From NCBI RefSeq assembly GCF_002127655.1, contig NZ_NEHB01000026.1:16380-80379 (forward strand): DNA of 64,000 nt, given 5' to 3'. Source of the DNA: Janthinobacterium sp. GW456P. Lineage in GTDB: Bacteria; Pseudomonadota; Gammaproteobacteria; Burkholderiales; Burkholderiaceae_D. A program made the position numbers and the translations under genes. Below are positions 54,002-61,487 of the stretch, in pieces; position 1 is the first letter of the stretch, and every line of letters begins with the position of its first letter. The notes beneath the pieces were generated by a model, which made no database searches, was not told the DNA's origin, and was given only the letters and a program-made list of their open reading frames with translations.

Positions 54002-56842
54002 TCAGAACTTGTATTTCACCCCCGCACTGATGAACCGTCCCGCCGCGCCCGCGTAGTCGAGCGGGTTGTAGCCAGTCGCGCCATACGTCAGCGGATCGAG
54101 CGGAGCGATCTTGTCGAACAGGTTTTGTATCGTCGCAAACACTTCCAGCTTGGGCGTGGCCAGCCAGCGGGCCGTCAGGTCTACCGTGGTAAACGAGGCG
54201 ATGCGGCAGCCGCGCGGCGCGTCCGTGCCGTCGGCGAAATGCGTGGCGCAGCCGTCCGGATCATTCTTGAACAGCACGTTGTCGAGGGGCGCGCGGTAGT
54301 TGACGTTGGCCGTGACGCGCCAGTTCTGGCGTTCCCAGGTGGCGCCCAGGTTGATGCGGTCGTCCGGCGTGCCCATGCAGTTGGACACATCGCAATTGCC
54401 ATGCGTGCCGGCAAAATCGCGCTGCGTGCCATCCTGTTCCGTGCGCAGCCATTTGTACAGGTGCGTCCACTTCAAATCGAATGTCAGGCTGCCGTAGCCG
54501 CTGTCCAGGTTGAAGCGCTGGCGGGCGTCGATATCGATGCCGCGCACCGTTGTTTGCGCCGAATTCACATAGTTGGCCAGCACCGCCGTGATGGCGCCCG
54601 GATCGCCGGGAATGCCGGTGGCCGTGGACGGGTCGCGCGCCACATGGCCTTCCGCGATGGCCGCATCCGTCTGCTCCTGGTTGATTTCATTCTTGCGGCG
54701 GATTTGCCACAGGTCCACGGAAATACTGCTGCGCGGCAGCGGGTCCCACACGGCGCCCACGGAATAGCTGCGCGAACGCTCTGGCGACAGGTTCGGATTG
54801 GGCGAGGTGATGACGGCGATGGAAGCCGGATCGCAAGCGGCCTCCACGCCCAGCGAGCAGCGCAGCGGATCGCTGGCAGTGGCAAACGCGGCCAGGCCGC
54901 CGACGCCGTTTTCCGCTGCACTGGGCGCGCGGAAGCCCTTGGCAAAGGTGCCGCGCAGCGCCAGTTCGCGTATGGGTGTCCATTTCACGCCCACTTTCGG
55001 CGTGTAGGAATTGCCCACGTCCGTGAAATGGTCGGCGCGCAGGGCGCCTGACAGCTCCACGGTTTTCAGCACGGGCGCCAGTACTTCGGCATAGATGGCC
55101 GAGGCGTTGCGGCTGCCCTTGTAGGCGGAATAGCCGAGGCCAATGATATTGCCCCGTTCCGTGCCCGTGGTGGGCTTGAGTTCGGTCGCTTCGTGGCGAA
55201 ATTCCGCGCCCACGGCCACACCGAGGCCGCCGCCGTCGAGCTTGGCCACCTCGCGGCTGGCCTTGAAGTCGATCTGCGCGATATGTGTCTTGGCATCGTT
55301 CGAGATGCGCGGCGACAGGGCTGCGTACAGCGCGGGCGAATTGAGGCCCGCGTTTTCCGCGATGCGCCACAGGCTGCCGGCTGGCAGGGCCGCATACGCG
55401 GGGTTCAGGCTGGCCGCCGCCACATTGGCGGCAGTCGGGTTGAGCAGGGCGAAGGCCACGTCGCGCTGCAGATAGCCGTTCAAGTCGTTCGACACCTTGT
55501 TCTGCGAGTAAAGCAAGGCGCTGTCGATATCCCAGCCTGCCACCGTGCCCTTGATGCCGGCGACAAAGCGCGTAAAGGTGGAGTCCACTTCCGACAGGCG
55601 CGGCCCCGCGTCGGCCGCCAGGTAGCGCAGCCTTGCCGCCGTGCCGAAATACGGGTTGTCCGGGTGGGCGGTGCCGAGCGACACGCCGGCATTGCTGACG
55701 GGCCCGCCCGGATAGCCGACCGAACCGCTGACCGTCGAAGGCGTGGTGGCCGAGTTCGATTTGCTGTGATACACGTTCAATTCGGCATACGTTTGCAAGG
55801 CCGGCGTCAGTTGCCAGGCGGCGCGACCGAAGAAATTGATGTTCTTTTGCTTGGGCTGGATCTGGCCGTATTGTTGCGCGGCATCGGTCAGGCAGCCGCC
55901 GCCCGGGTCGCCCTGCGGATGCGTGGTGAAGTTGCCGCAGGCGGCGCCGGGGAAGGTGCGCGTAAAACCGGCGCCTGCAGGATTGCCGCGGTTGTAGTAG
56001 TCGAGCGTGTCGGGATTGCGCACGTTGCCGTTGACGGCGCTGCCGGCCGCGTTGTTGGTGGTGATGGCACCCGCGCCGCTGAGGGTTTCCTGCGCGCTAA
56101 AGCCCAGGTCGCGCAAGTCGCTGCGGCCGACGGCGCCCCGTCCGGCCCGGTCGCGGTTCCAGATGGCGGCCTTTTCGCTGTACTCGAGGTTCAGCAGCAC
56201 GTTGTAGCGGTCGCTGTCGATGTCGCCGAAGCCGTGCGTGATGGCGGCGCGTGCATCGCGCCCGTCCCACTCCTTCGTTTTGCCGTAATTGCCCTTGATG
56301 GCCGTGCCCTGGTAGTCGCGCCGCAGGATCACGTTGACCACGCCGGCGATGGCGTCCGAACCGTAGATGGCCGAGGCGCCATCCTTGAGGATTTCCACCC
56401 GTTCCACCGCTTCCAGGGGAATGATGTTCAGGTCGGCGAACACTTTCTGGCCATCATCGGCCAGGCCATACGGCGCCACGCGGCGCCCGTTCAGCAGCAC
56501 CAGGGTCGATGCCGTGCCCAGGCCCCGCAGCGACACGCCGGAAGCACCGGCGGCAAAGCCGTTGCCGAAGGTGGTGGGCACGGAGCCCTGGTTGTCGACG
56601 GCCAGGGTCTGCAGCAGTTCGGCCACGCTGGACTTGCCCGATTTTTCAATGTCGGCCGCGTTCAGGGTTTGCACGGCGGACGCCGTTTCCGCCTGCGCGC
56701 GGCGGATGTTCGAGCCGGTGATTTCCACGCGGGCAATGGGAGCCGCTTCCTGTGCCAGGACGGGCAGGGCGAGCAGGGCGCTTGCCAGAGCCAGGCCCAT
56801 GCGTGGTGGTGAAAATGGATGGGCAGATTGTTTGTAGATCAT
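54002..56842 (-). CDS. TonB-dependent outer-membrane receptor (VTGSNIRR variant), copy 4
   Basis: A 946-residue receptor. The start at 56842 has CCGGAGAC upstream. The signal peptide is LALASALLALPVLA, cleaved before QEAA. The N-terminal box reads VEITGSNIRR, and the plug has VERVEILKDGASAIYGSDAI. The barrel ends FISAGVKYKF. It is closest to copy 2 (32476-35244) in the plug and late barrel. A Cys-rich extracellular loop (PGAACGNFTTHPQGDPGGGC) is notable. The ligand is unknown. No obvious terminator was seen before the REP cluster. Confidence 0.92.
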   Translation of the reverse strand: MIYKQSAHPFSPPRMGLALASALLALPVLAQEAAPIARVEITGSNIRRAQAETASAVQTLNAADIEKSGKSSVAELLQTLAVDNQGSVPTTFGNGFAAGASGVSLRGLGTASTLVLLNGRRVAPYGLADDGQKVFADLNIIPLEAVERVEILKDGASAIYGSDAIAGVVNVILRRDYQGTAIKGNYGKTKEWDGRDARAAITHGFGDIDSDRYNVLLNLEYSEKAAIWNRDRAGRGAVGRSDLRDLGFSAQETLSGAGAITTNNAAGSAVNGNVRNPDTLDYYNRGNPAGAGFTRTFPGAACGNFTTHPQGDPGGGCLTDAAQQYGQIQPKQKNINFFGRAAWQLTPALQTYAELNVYHSKSNSATTPSTVSGSVGYPGGPVSNAGVSLGTAHPDNPYFGTAARLRYLAADAGPRLSEVDSTFTRFVAGIKGTVAGWDIDSALLYSQNKVSNDLNGYLQRDVAFALLNPTAANVAAASLNPAYAALPAGSLWRIAENAGLNSPALYAALSPRISNDAKTHIAQIDFKASREVAKLDGGGLGVAVGAEFRHEATELKPTTGTERGNIIGLGYSAYKGSRNASAIYAEVLAPVLKTVELSGALRADHFTDVGNSYTPKVGVKWTPIRELALRGTFAKGFRAPSAAENGVGGLAAFATASDPLRCSLGVEAACDPASIAVITSPNPNLSPERSRSYSVGAVWDPLPRSSISVDLWQIRRKNEINQEQTDAAIAEGHVARDPSTATGIPGDPGAITAVLANYVNSAQTTVRGIDIDARQRFNLDSGYGSLTFDLKWTHLYKWLRTEQDGTQRDFAGTHGNCDVSNCMGTPDDRINLGATWERQNWRVTANVNYRAPLDNVLFKNDPDGCATHFADGTDAPRGCRIASFTTVDLTARWLATPKLEVFATIQNLFDKIAPLDPLTYGATGYNPLDYAGAAGRFISAGVKYKF

Positions 56843-57099
56843 GCGAGTCTCCGGAAGGTCAGACAGAAAAAGGTGAGGTACACCTTGCAGTCTTGGCCGT
56901 GCGGCCTGGCGGGGATTCGATCTACATCAGTAGTGCGTCGCTTCCCAAGGTCCAAACGGGCTGGCGTGGCGTGCGCACCACGGCGGCCCCAGCGTTGTCG
57001 GCCAGCCGGTGCACATTTGCGGCGCGCAACTTTTTTTGCTTTTTAACGTATTTTGCAGTGTAAAACGGCGGCGGCATGCGGCTTTGCCGACAAATATGC
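56843..57099. other. Intergenic region between receptor copy 4 and the aroG promoter
   Basis: It should contain the divergent promoter of the receptor gene. No ORF or strong hairpin stands out. Confidence 0.4.
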
Positions 57100-57129
57100 T
57101 TGCCAAGCCTTGCGATTTAGGTTTATAGT
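57100..57129 (+). promoter_or_regulatory. Sigma-70 promoter of the aroG leader
   Basis: TTGCCA (57100-57105) and TATAGT (57124-57129) with an 18-bp spacer. Transcription would begin near 57136, about 20 nt before the leader-peptide ATG. Confidence 0.6.
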
Positions 57130-57154
57130 CGTTCATCACTTAGGGATAACTCGC

Positions 57155-57223
57155 ATGTTCGCTCGTCACTTTTTTACCGCTTATTTTTACTTTAGCAATT
57201 CCAACCCAAAGGCGGTGGAGTAG
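57155..57223 (+). CDS. Phe/Tyr-rich leader peptide of aroG (attenuator)
   Basis: A 22-codon ORF from ATG 57155 to TAG 57221-57223, with AGGGA about 8 nt before it. It encodes five Phe and two Tyr; the dense part is codons 6-13, HFFTAYFYF including the preceding His. This composition and the position between promoter and terminator match leader peptides such as that of pheA. The stop codon overlaps the AGCGGT segment (57222-57227), which can pair either with ACCGCT inside the ORF (57176-57181) or with ACCGC of the terminator stem (57274-57278). A ribosome stalled for lack of charged tRNA-Phe or tRNA-Tyr would therefore favour readthrough into aroG. It is too short for ordinary gene finders. 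Confidence 0.75.
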   Translation: MFARHFFTAYFYFSNSNPKAVE

Positions 57224-57268
57224 CGGTCGGTTCACGTAGCAGCAAAAAACGAGATCCCAGCAAATTCT

Positions 57269-57299
57269 AAAAAACCGCCACTGATGGCGGTTTTTTTTT
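57269..57299 (+). terminator. Attenuator terminator in the aroG leader
   Basis: AAAAAACCGCCA CTGA TGGCGGTTTTTTTTT: a 7-bp GC-rich core extended by A-T pairs, with nine T. It lies 46 bp after the leader-peptide stop and 40 bp before aroG. Its 5' arm (ACCGCC) can instead pair with GGCGGT at 57211-57216, forming an antiterminator. Confidence 0.8.
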
Positions 57300-57339
57300 A
57301 CCCAGATGTTTTACCCATCCTTAAATTTTGGAGAAAATG

Positions 57340-58404
57340 ATGCCCCGCACCGATGATTTGCGAATTCGCGAAATGAAGGAATTGACCCCGCCGTCCCACC
57401 TGATCCGCGAATTCGCCTGCTCGGAGCAAGCCGGACAGACCGCCGCCAGCGCCCGCATTGCCCTGCACCGTATCCTGCACGGCCAGGACGACCGCCTGAT
57501 GGTGGTGATCGGCCCTTGCTCCATCCACGATACTAAAGCGGCGATGGAATATGCGCGCCTGCTGGTCAAGGAGCGCGCGCGTTTCGCCGGCGAACTGGAA
57601 ATCGTCATGCGCGTCTATTTCGAGAAGCCGCGCACGACGGTGGGCTGGAAGGGCCTGATCAACGATCCGTACATGGACAACAGCTTCCGCATCAACGACG
57701 GCTTGCGCATGGCGCGCGAATTGTTACGCGATATCAATGAGCTGGGCTTGCCGGCCGGTACCGAGTTCCTCGATGTGATCAGTCCTCAATACATCGCTGA
57801 CCTGATCAGCTGGGGCGCCATCGGCGCGCGTACGACGGAGTCGCAGGTGCACCGCGAGCTGGCGTCGGGATTATCCTGTCCCGTCGGCTTCAAGAATGGC
57901 ACGGATGGCAATGTGAAGATCGCCGTGGAAGCCATCAAGGCCGCCTCGCAGCCGCACCATTTTCTTTCCGTCACGAAGGGCGGCCACTCGGCCATCGTCT
58001 CGACCAACGGCAACGAGGATTGCCACATCATCTTGCGCGGCGGAAAAACCCCGAACTATGACGCTAGCAGCGTGGACGAGGCGTGCAAGGCCATCGCCGC
58101 GCAAGGCCTGGCGGCGCGCCTGATGATCGACGCCTCGCATGCGAACAGCTCGAAAAAACCGGAAAACCAGATCCCCGTGTGTGCCGACATCGCCAGCCAG
58201 GTGGCGGGTGGCGATGGCCGTATCGTTGGCGTGATGGTGGAATCGCACCTGGTGGCGGGGCGCCAGGATTTAATTCCCGGCAAGGAATTGATCTATGGCC
58301 AGTCCGTCACGGACGGCTGCATCGACTGGAGCGCCAGCGTGGCCGTGCTGGAAAACCTGGCGGCGGCCGTGAAGCAGCGCCGCCTGAAGGGCGACACGGA
58401 ATAA
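57340..58404 (+). CDS. aroG: 3-deoxy-7-phosphoheptulonate synthase (DAHP synthase, class I)
   Basis: A 354-residue enzyme catalysing the first step of the shikimate pathway, from phosphoenolpyruvate and erythrose-4-phosphate. It has IGPCSIHDTKAAMEYARLL, MRVYFEKPRTTVGWKGLINDP, the loop WGAIGARTTESQVHRELASG, KNGTDGNVKIA, DASHANSSKKPENQ and VGVMVESHLVAGRQDL, all typical of AroF/G/H. The ATG at 57340 follows GGAG by 6 nt; ATG at 57337 is also possible. Length equals E. coli AroG. Which aromatic amino acid inhibits it cannot be read here. The upstream Phe/Tyr attenuator suggests control by those amino acids. tkt, at 40263, makes its second substrate. Confidence 0.95.
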   Translation: MPRTDDLRIREMKELTPPSHLIREFACSEQAGQTAASARIALHRILHGQDDRLMVVIGPCSIHDTKAAMEYARLLVKERARFAGELEIVMRVYFEKPRTTVGWKGLINDPYMDNSFRINDGLRMARELLRDINELGLPAGTEFLDVISPQYIADLISWGAIGARTTESQVHRELASGLSCPVGFKNGTDGNVKIAVEAIKAASQPHHFLSVTKGGHSAIVSTNGNEDCHIILRGGKTPNYDASSVDEACKAIAAQGLAARLMIDASHANSSKKPENQIPVCADIASQVAGGDGRIVGVMVESHLVAGRQDLIPGKELIYGQSVTDGCIDWSASVAVLENLAAAVKQRRLKGDTE

Positions 58405-58422
58405 CATGGCGCGCAGCATGAA

Positions 58423-58456
58423 AAAAAGCCCGGAAAGCTAAGCTTTCCGGGCTTTT
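58423..58456. terminator. Bidirectional terminator between aroG and receptor copy 5
   Basis: AAAAAAAGCCCGGAAAGCT / AGCTTTCCGGGCTTTTT, nearly perfect, with A- and T-runs on both sides. It serves the two convergent genes. Confidence 0.88.
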
Positions 58457-58479
58457 TCAGTTTTCAGCTTACGGGAAGC

Positions 58480-61131
58480 TTAGAACTTGTAGGTCGCGCG
58501 CACGTAGAAGGTACGGCCCAGCGGATCGGCGTAACGTGGATCGTAGCCGGACTGGAAAGTACCGATCTGGTTACTGAACGGTGGATCTTCGTTCAGCAGG
58601 TTTTTCACGCCCACGGTGACTTCGGTGTTCTTGAAGCCCGAGTATGCTCCCGACAGCGACCATACCGAATAAGCCTTGACGCTTTGCTCGAATTGCGGAT
58701 CGACATAGTTCTGGTCGCGGTAGCCGCTCATGTATTTGTTCGACAGCGTGGCATTCCACTTGTCCAGATTCCATTGCAGGGAGGCATTGTGTCTCCAGCG
58801 GAATACTGGTGCCTTGTCGCCATACACGCCCACGTTTTGCAGGAATTCGCCGCCGCGTTCGTTCTGGTACTCATACTTCTGCACCCAGGTGCCGTCGAAG
58901 TTGAACGTGAAGTTGCCATACTGGCTGCGTGGCAGCTTCCAGTTCAAGCCCAGGTCGATGCCCGAGGTGTGCATTTCGCCCAGGTTGCCCAGGGTAGCGA
59001 GCACGTAATCGAGCTTGCCGTCAGCGGTATAGATGAAGTTGTTTTGATACTTGGCGTAGTTGTCGAACAGGGTCTGTTCGGCCACGGTGCCGATCTTGTC
59101 GCGCAGCTTGATCTTGAAGTAATCGAGCGACACGGTTACCGACTTGACAGGCTCGATGACGATACCGGCGCTGAAGGTCTTCGATTTTTCCGGGCCGACG
59201 TCCGGATTGCCGCCCGAACGGATGTACTGCTGCGCGCCGCAGGCCACGTTGCTGTTGGCGCCAGGAATTGGTACGCCGCCTGGGCACAGGCGTGGATCGT
59301 CGTACTTGTTGGCCGTGAATGTTTTGGTTTGCGGGCCATGCAGGTCATACAGCGTTGGCGCGCGGAAACCTGTGTTGTAGGAGCCGCGCAGCAGCACCTG
59401 GCTCGTTGGCTGCCAGCGCACGCCGACTTTCGGGTTGAAGCTGCCGCCGACGTCGTTGTAGTGGTCATAGCGGGCTGCCAGCGACAGTTCCAGGTCTTTC
59501 ACGACAGGAATGCTCAGTTCCGAGAAGATGGCGGCGATGTTGCGGCTGCCCGACTGGTTCTGCGCTTCGGCGTAGCCGGAACTCGATGCCTGGCCGGCCA
59601 GGTCGCGGTTCACATTGTATTCCGCTTTGTCGTTGCGGAATTCCGTGCCGACGGCAAAACCGACGGCGCCAGCTGGCAGATTGAACAGCTCGCGGCTGAC
59701 CTTCGCGTCGACTGCGGTGCTGGTCATCTTCGCGCTCAGGTATTCGCCTTTCAGGACGGAATCCTTCAGGTAGGCCGCACCAGCGGCGCTTTGCTCGCCG
59801 AACGGGTTCAGGATGCCATTGCCGATGCCGTCGATGATGCGCTGGTCATTCAGGTAGCCGCCCGTGAAGGCGCTGGTGGCCTTGCTGACGGAGTAGCTCA
59901 GACCGACGTTGTAGTCCCATGCGCCCAGCACGCCTTCGGAAGCCAGTACCAGGCGGTCCGAGGTGCTGGTGTCGAAGCCGCTGCGCTGGCCCGACGCCAC
60001 CGGGCGCCAGCTGATGTCCAGCGGTTCGCCCGACAGGCCCGCCACGGCCGGCACACCGCCGCTGCCGCCCGGGTAGTACGGTGAGCTCGACGACATGAGG
60101 ATGCCGATGTTCGACATCGGCGGCGGCGAGATGCGCGCTTCGTTGGTGCTGCGCGAGTGCAGGTATTCGATGGTGGCCAGGTGATCCTGGTTCAGCTTGA
60201 AGCTGGCCTTGCCCAGGAAGGATTCCTGCTGGGTTTTCGGAATGGCCTGGATGAATGGCGTGACATCCATGGCACACGTGCTCTTGCCCGAGGTATTCTT
60301 GTACAGGTTTTCACCCACGCAACCGCCGGCGAAAGCCGGGTTGCCGATCAGGCCATTGCCCGTATCGTAGAAGTTGGCTGGGAAGGTGGTGCCGCTCAGG
60401 TTATCAACGCCCTTGCTCGGGATGTAGCCGCTCTTCGAGAAGGATCGGTCAGCCGTGCTCAGCGCCGACTGGCGATGTACGTCGACAACGCCGAAGACGT
60501 TGAAGCCATCTTTGTTCAGGTCGCCATAGCCGCCGGACAGGTTCAGGCGCGACTCGTCGCCACCGCCCGCTTTCTGTGGCTCGTAATGTTCGACCGTGAC
60601 GGAGCCGCCCTTGACGGAACGCTTGGTGATGAAGTTGATCACGCCGCCGATAGCGTCCGTGCCGTAGATGGCGGAAGCGCCGTCACGCAGCACCTCGACA
60701 CGCTCCAGGGCGGAAATAGGGATGATGTTCAGGTCGACGGACGAACCGTTGAACGGGTGGCTGGCGATACGGCGGCCGTTCAGCAGGACCAGGGTCTTGT
60801 CGCCGCCGATGCCGCGCAGGTCGGCGACGGACTGGCCGCCCGTGCCGGAGCCAACGGATTGCGAGCTGCTTTGCGAGCTCTGGTTCATGGAAATGGTGGA
60901 CAGGACTTCTTGCGCTGTCGTCAAGCCTTGCTTGGCGAAATCGTCAGCCTTGATCGAGGTGATCGGCAGCGCTGTCTCCGATGCCAGGCGCTTGATGCTC
61001 GAACCCGTGACTTCCACGCGTTGCATGGTGCCATCTGTTGTTTCTTGCGCATACGCGGCGTGCATGCTCAGGGCCATGCCGCCTGCAAACATCAGGCGCA
61101 GCGACCGCGATATTACATTTTCTATCATCAT
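58480..61131 (-). CDS. TonB-dependent outer-membrane receptor (VTGSSIKR family), copy 5
   Basis: An 883-residue receptor. ATG codons at 61131 and 61128; the first has AAGGAATTTCAG upstream. The signal peptide is RLMFAGGMALSMHAAYA, cleaved before QETT and similar to that of copy 2. It has VEVTGSSIKR, a Ser/Gln-rich stretch MNQSSQSSSQSVGSG, the plug ERVEVLRDGASAIYGTDAI, and a barrel ending RTFYVRATYKF. It is very similar to the adjacent copy 6 along the whole length (for example DLRGxGGDKTLVLLNGRRIA and VINFITKRSV). The ligand is unknown. Confidence 0.92.
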   Translation of the reverse strand: MMIENVISRSLRLMFAGGMALSMHAAYAQETTDGTMQRVEVTGSSIKRLASETALPITSIKADDFAKQGLTTAQEVLSTISMNQSSQSSSQSVGSGTGGQSVADLRGIGGDKTLVLLNGRRIASHPFNGSSVDLNIIPISALERVEVLRDGASAIYGTDAIGGVINFITKRSVKGGSVTVEHYEPQKAGGGDESRLNLSGGYGDLNKDGFNVFGVVDVHRQSALSTADRSFSKSGYIPSKGVDNLSGTTFPANFYDTGNGLIGNPAFAGGCVGENLYKNTSGKSTCAMDVTPFIQAIPKTQQESFLGKASFKLNQDHLATIEYLHSRSTNEARISPPPMSNIGILMSSSSPYYPGGSGGVPAVAGLSGEPLDISWRPVASGQRSGFDTSTSDRLVLASEGVLGAWDYNVGLSYSVSKATSAFTGGYLNDQRIIDGIGNGILNPFGEQSAAGAAYLKDSVLKGEYLSAKMTSTAVDAKVSRELFNLPAGAVGFAVGTEFRNDKAEYNVNRDLAGQASSSGYAEAQNQSGSRNIAAIFSELSIPVVKDLELSLAARYDHYNDVGGSFNPKVGVRWQPTSQVLLRGSYNTGFRAPTLYDLHGPQTKTFTANKYDDPRLCPGGVPIPGANSNVACGAQQYIRSGGNPDVGPEKSKTFSAGIVIEPVKSVTVSLDYFKIKLRDKIGTVAEQTLFDNYAKYQNNFIYTADGKLDYVLATLGNLGEMHTSGIDLGLNWKLPRSQYGNFTFNFDGTWVQKYEYQNERGGEFLQNVGVYGDKAPVFRWRHNASLQWNLDKWNATLSNKYMSGYRDQNYVDPQFEQSVKAYSVWSLSGAYSGFKNTEVTVGVKNLLNEDPPFSNQIGTFQSGYDPRYADPLGRTFYVRATYKF

Positions 61132-61389
61132 CTGAAATTCCTTGTTATTGTGATAAAGGCGGCAATTATTTTGAAATAACTTGTTGCTTGCCAACAATTT
61201 ATTTGCCTTTTTGAAAATCCACCAATGAAAATTCTGTAAATTTTCCGGGCCCTCATCAAAACATTCAGCATTCAGATTGTCAATTTCGCGCGGACTTTTT
61301 GGACGAAATGCAACATTTCCCTGTTTTTTTTGTAATCCTTCAGCAATAAAGTATCGTGAACCCTTGTCAGCCTTGCTCAGATGCGTAAA
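61132..61389. other. Upstream region of receptor copy 5
   Basis: AT-rich. On the minus strand, a TTGACA (61278-61283) followed after 17 bp by TTTGAT is a possible promoter for copy 5, with a leader of about 120 nt. No ORF is credible. Confidence 0.4.
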
Positions 61390-61427
61390 ATAAAACGGCG
61401 CACATCATCGCTGATGGCGCCGCTTTT
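61390..61427 (-). terminator. Terminator of receptor copy 6
   Basis: On the minus strand, AAAAGCGGCGCCATCAGCGA pairs with the following TGATGTGCGCCGTTTTATTTT segment; arms CGGCGC/GCGCCG and CATCA/TGATG. It lies about 60 bp after the copy 6 stop and separates it from copy 5. Confidence 0.7.
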
Positions 61428-61487
61428 CTGTTGCCGGCACGCTATTGCCGGCGCTGCCTGTTTTATCTGTTGACCTGACAATTCCCC

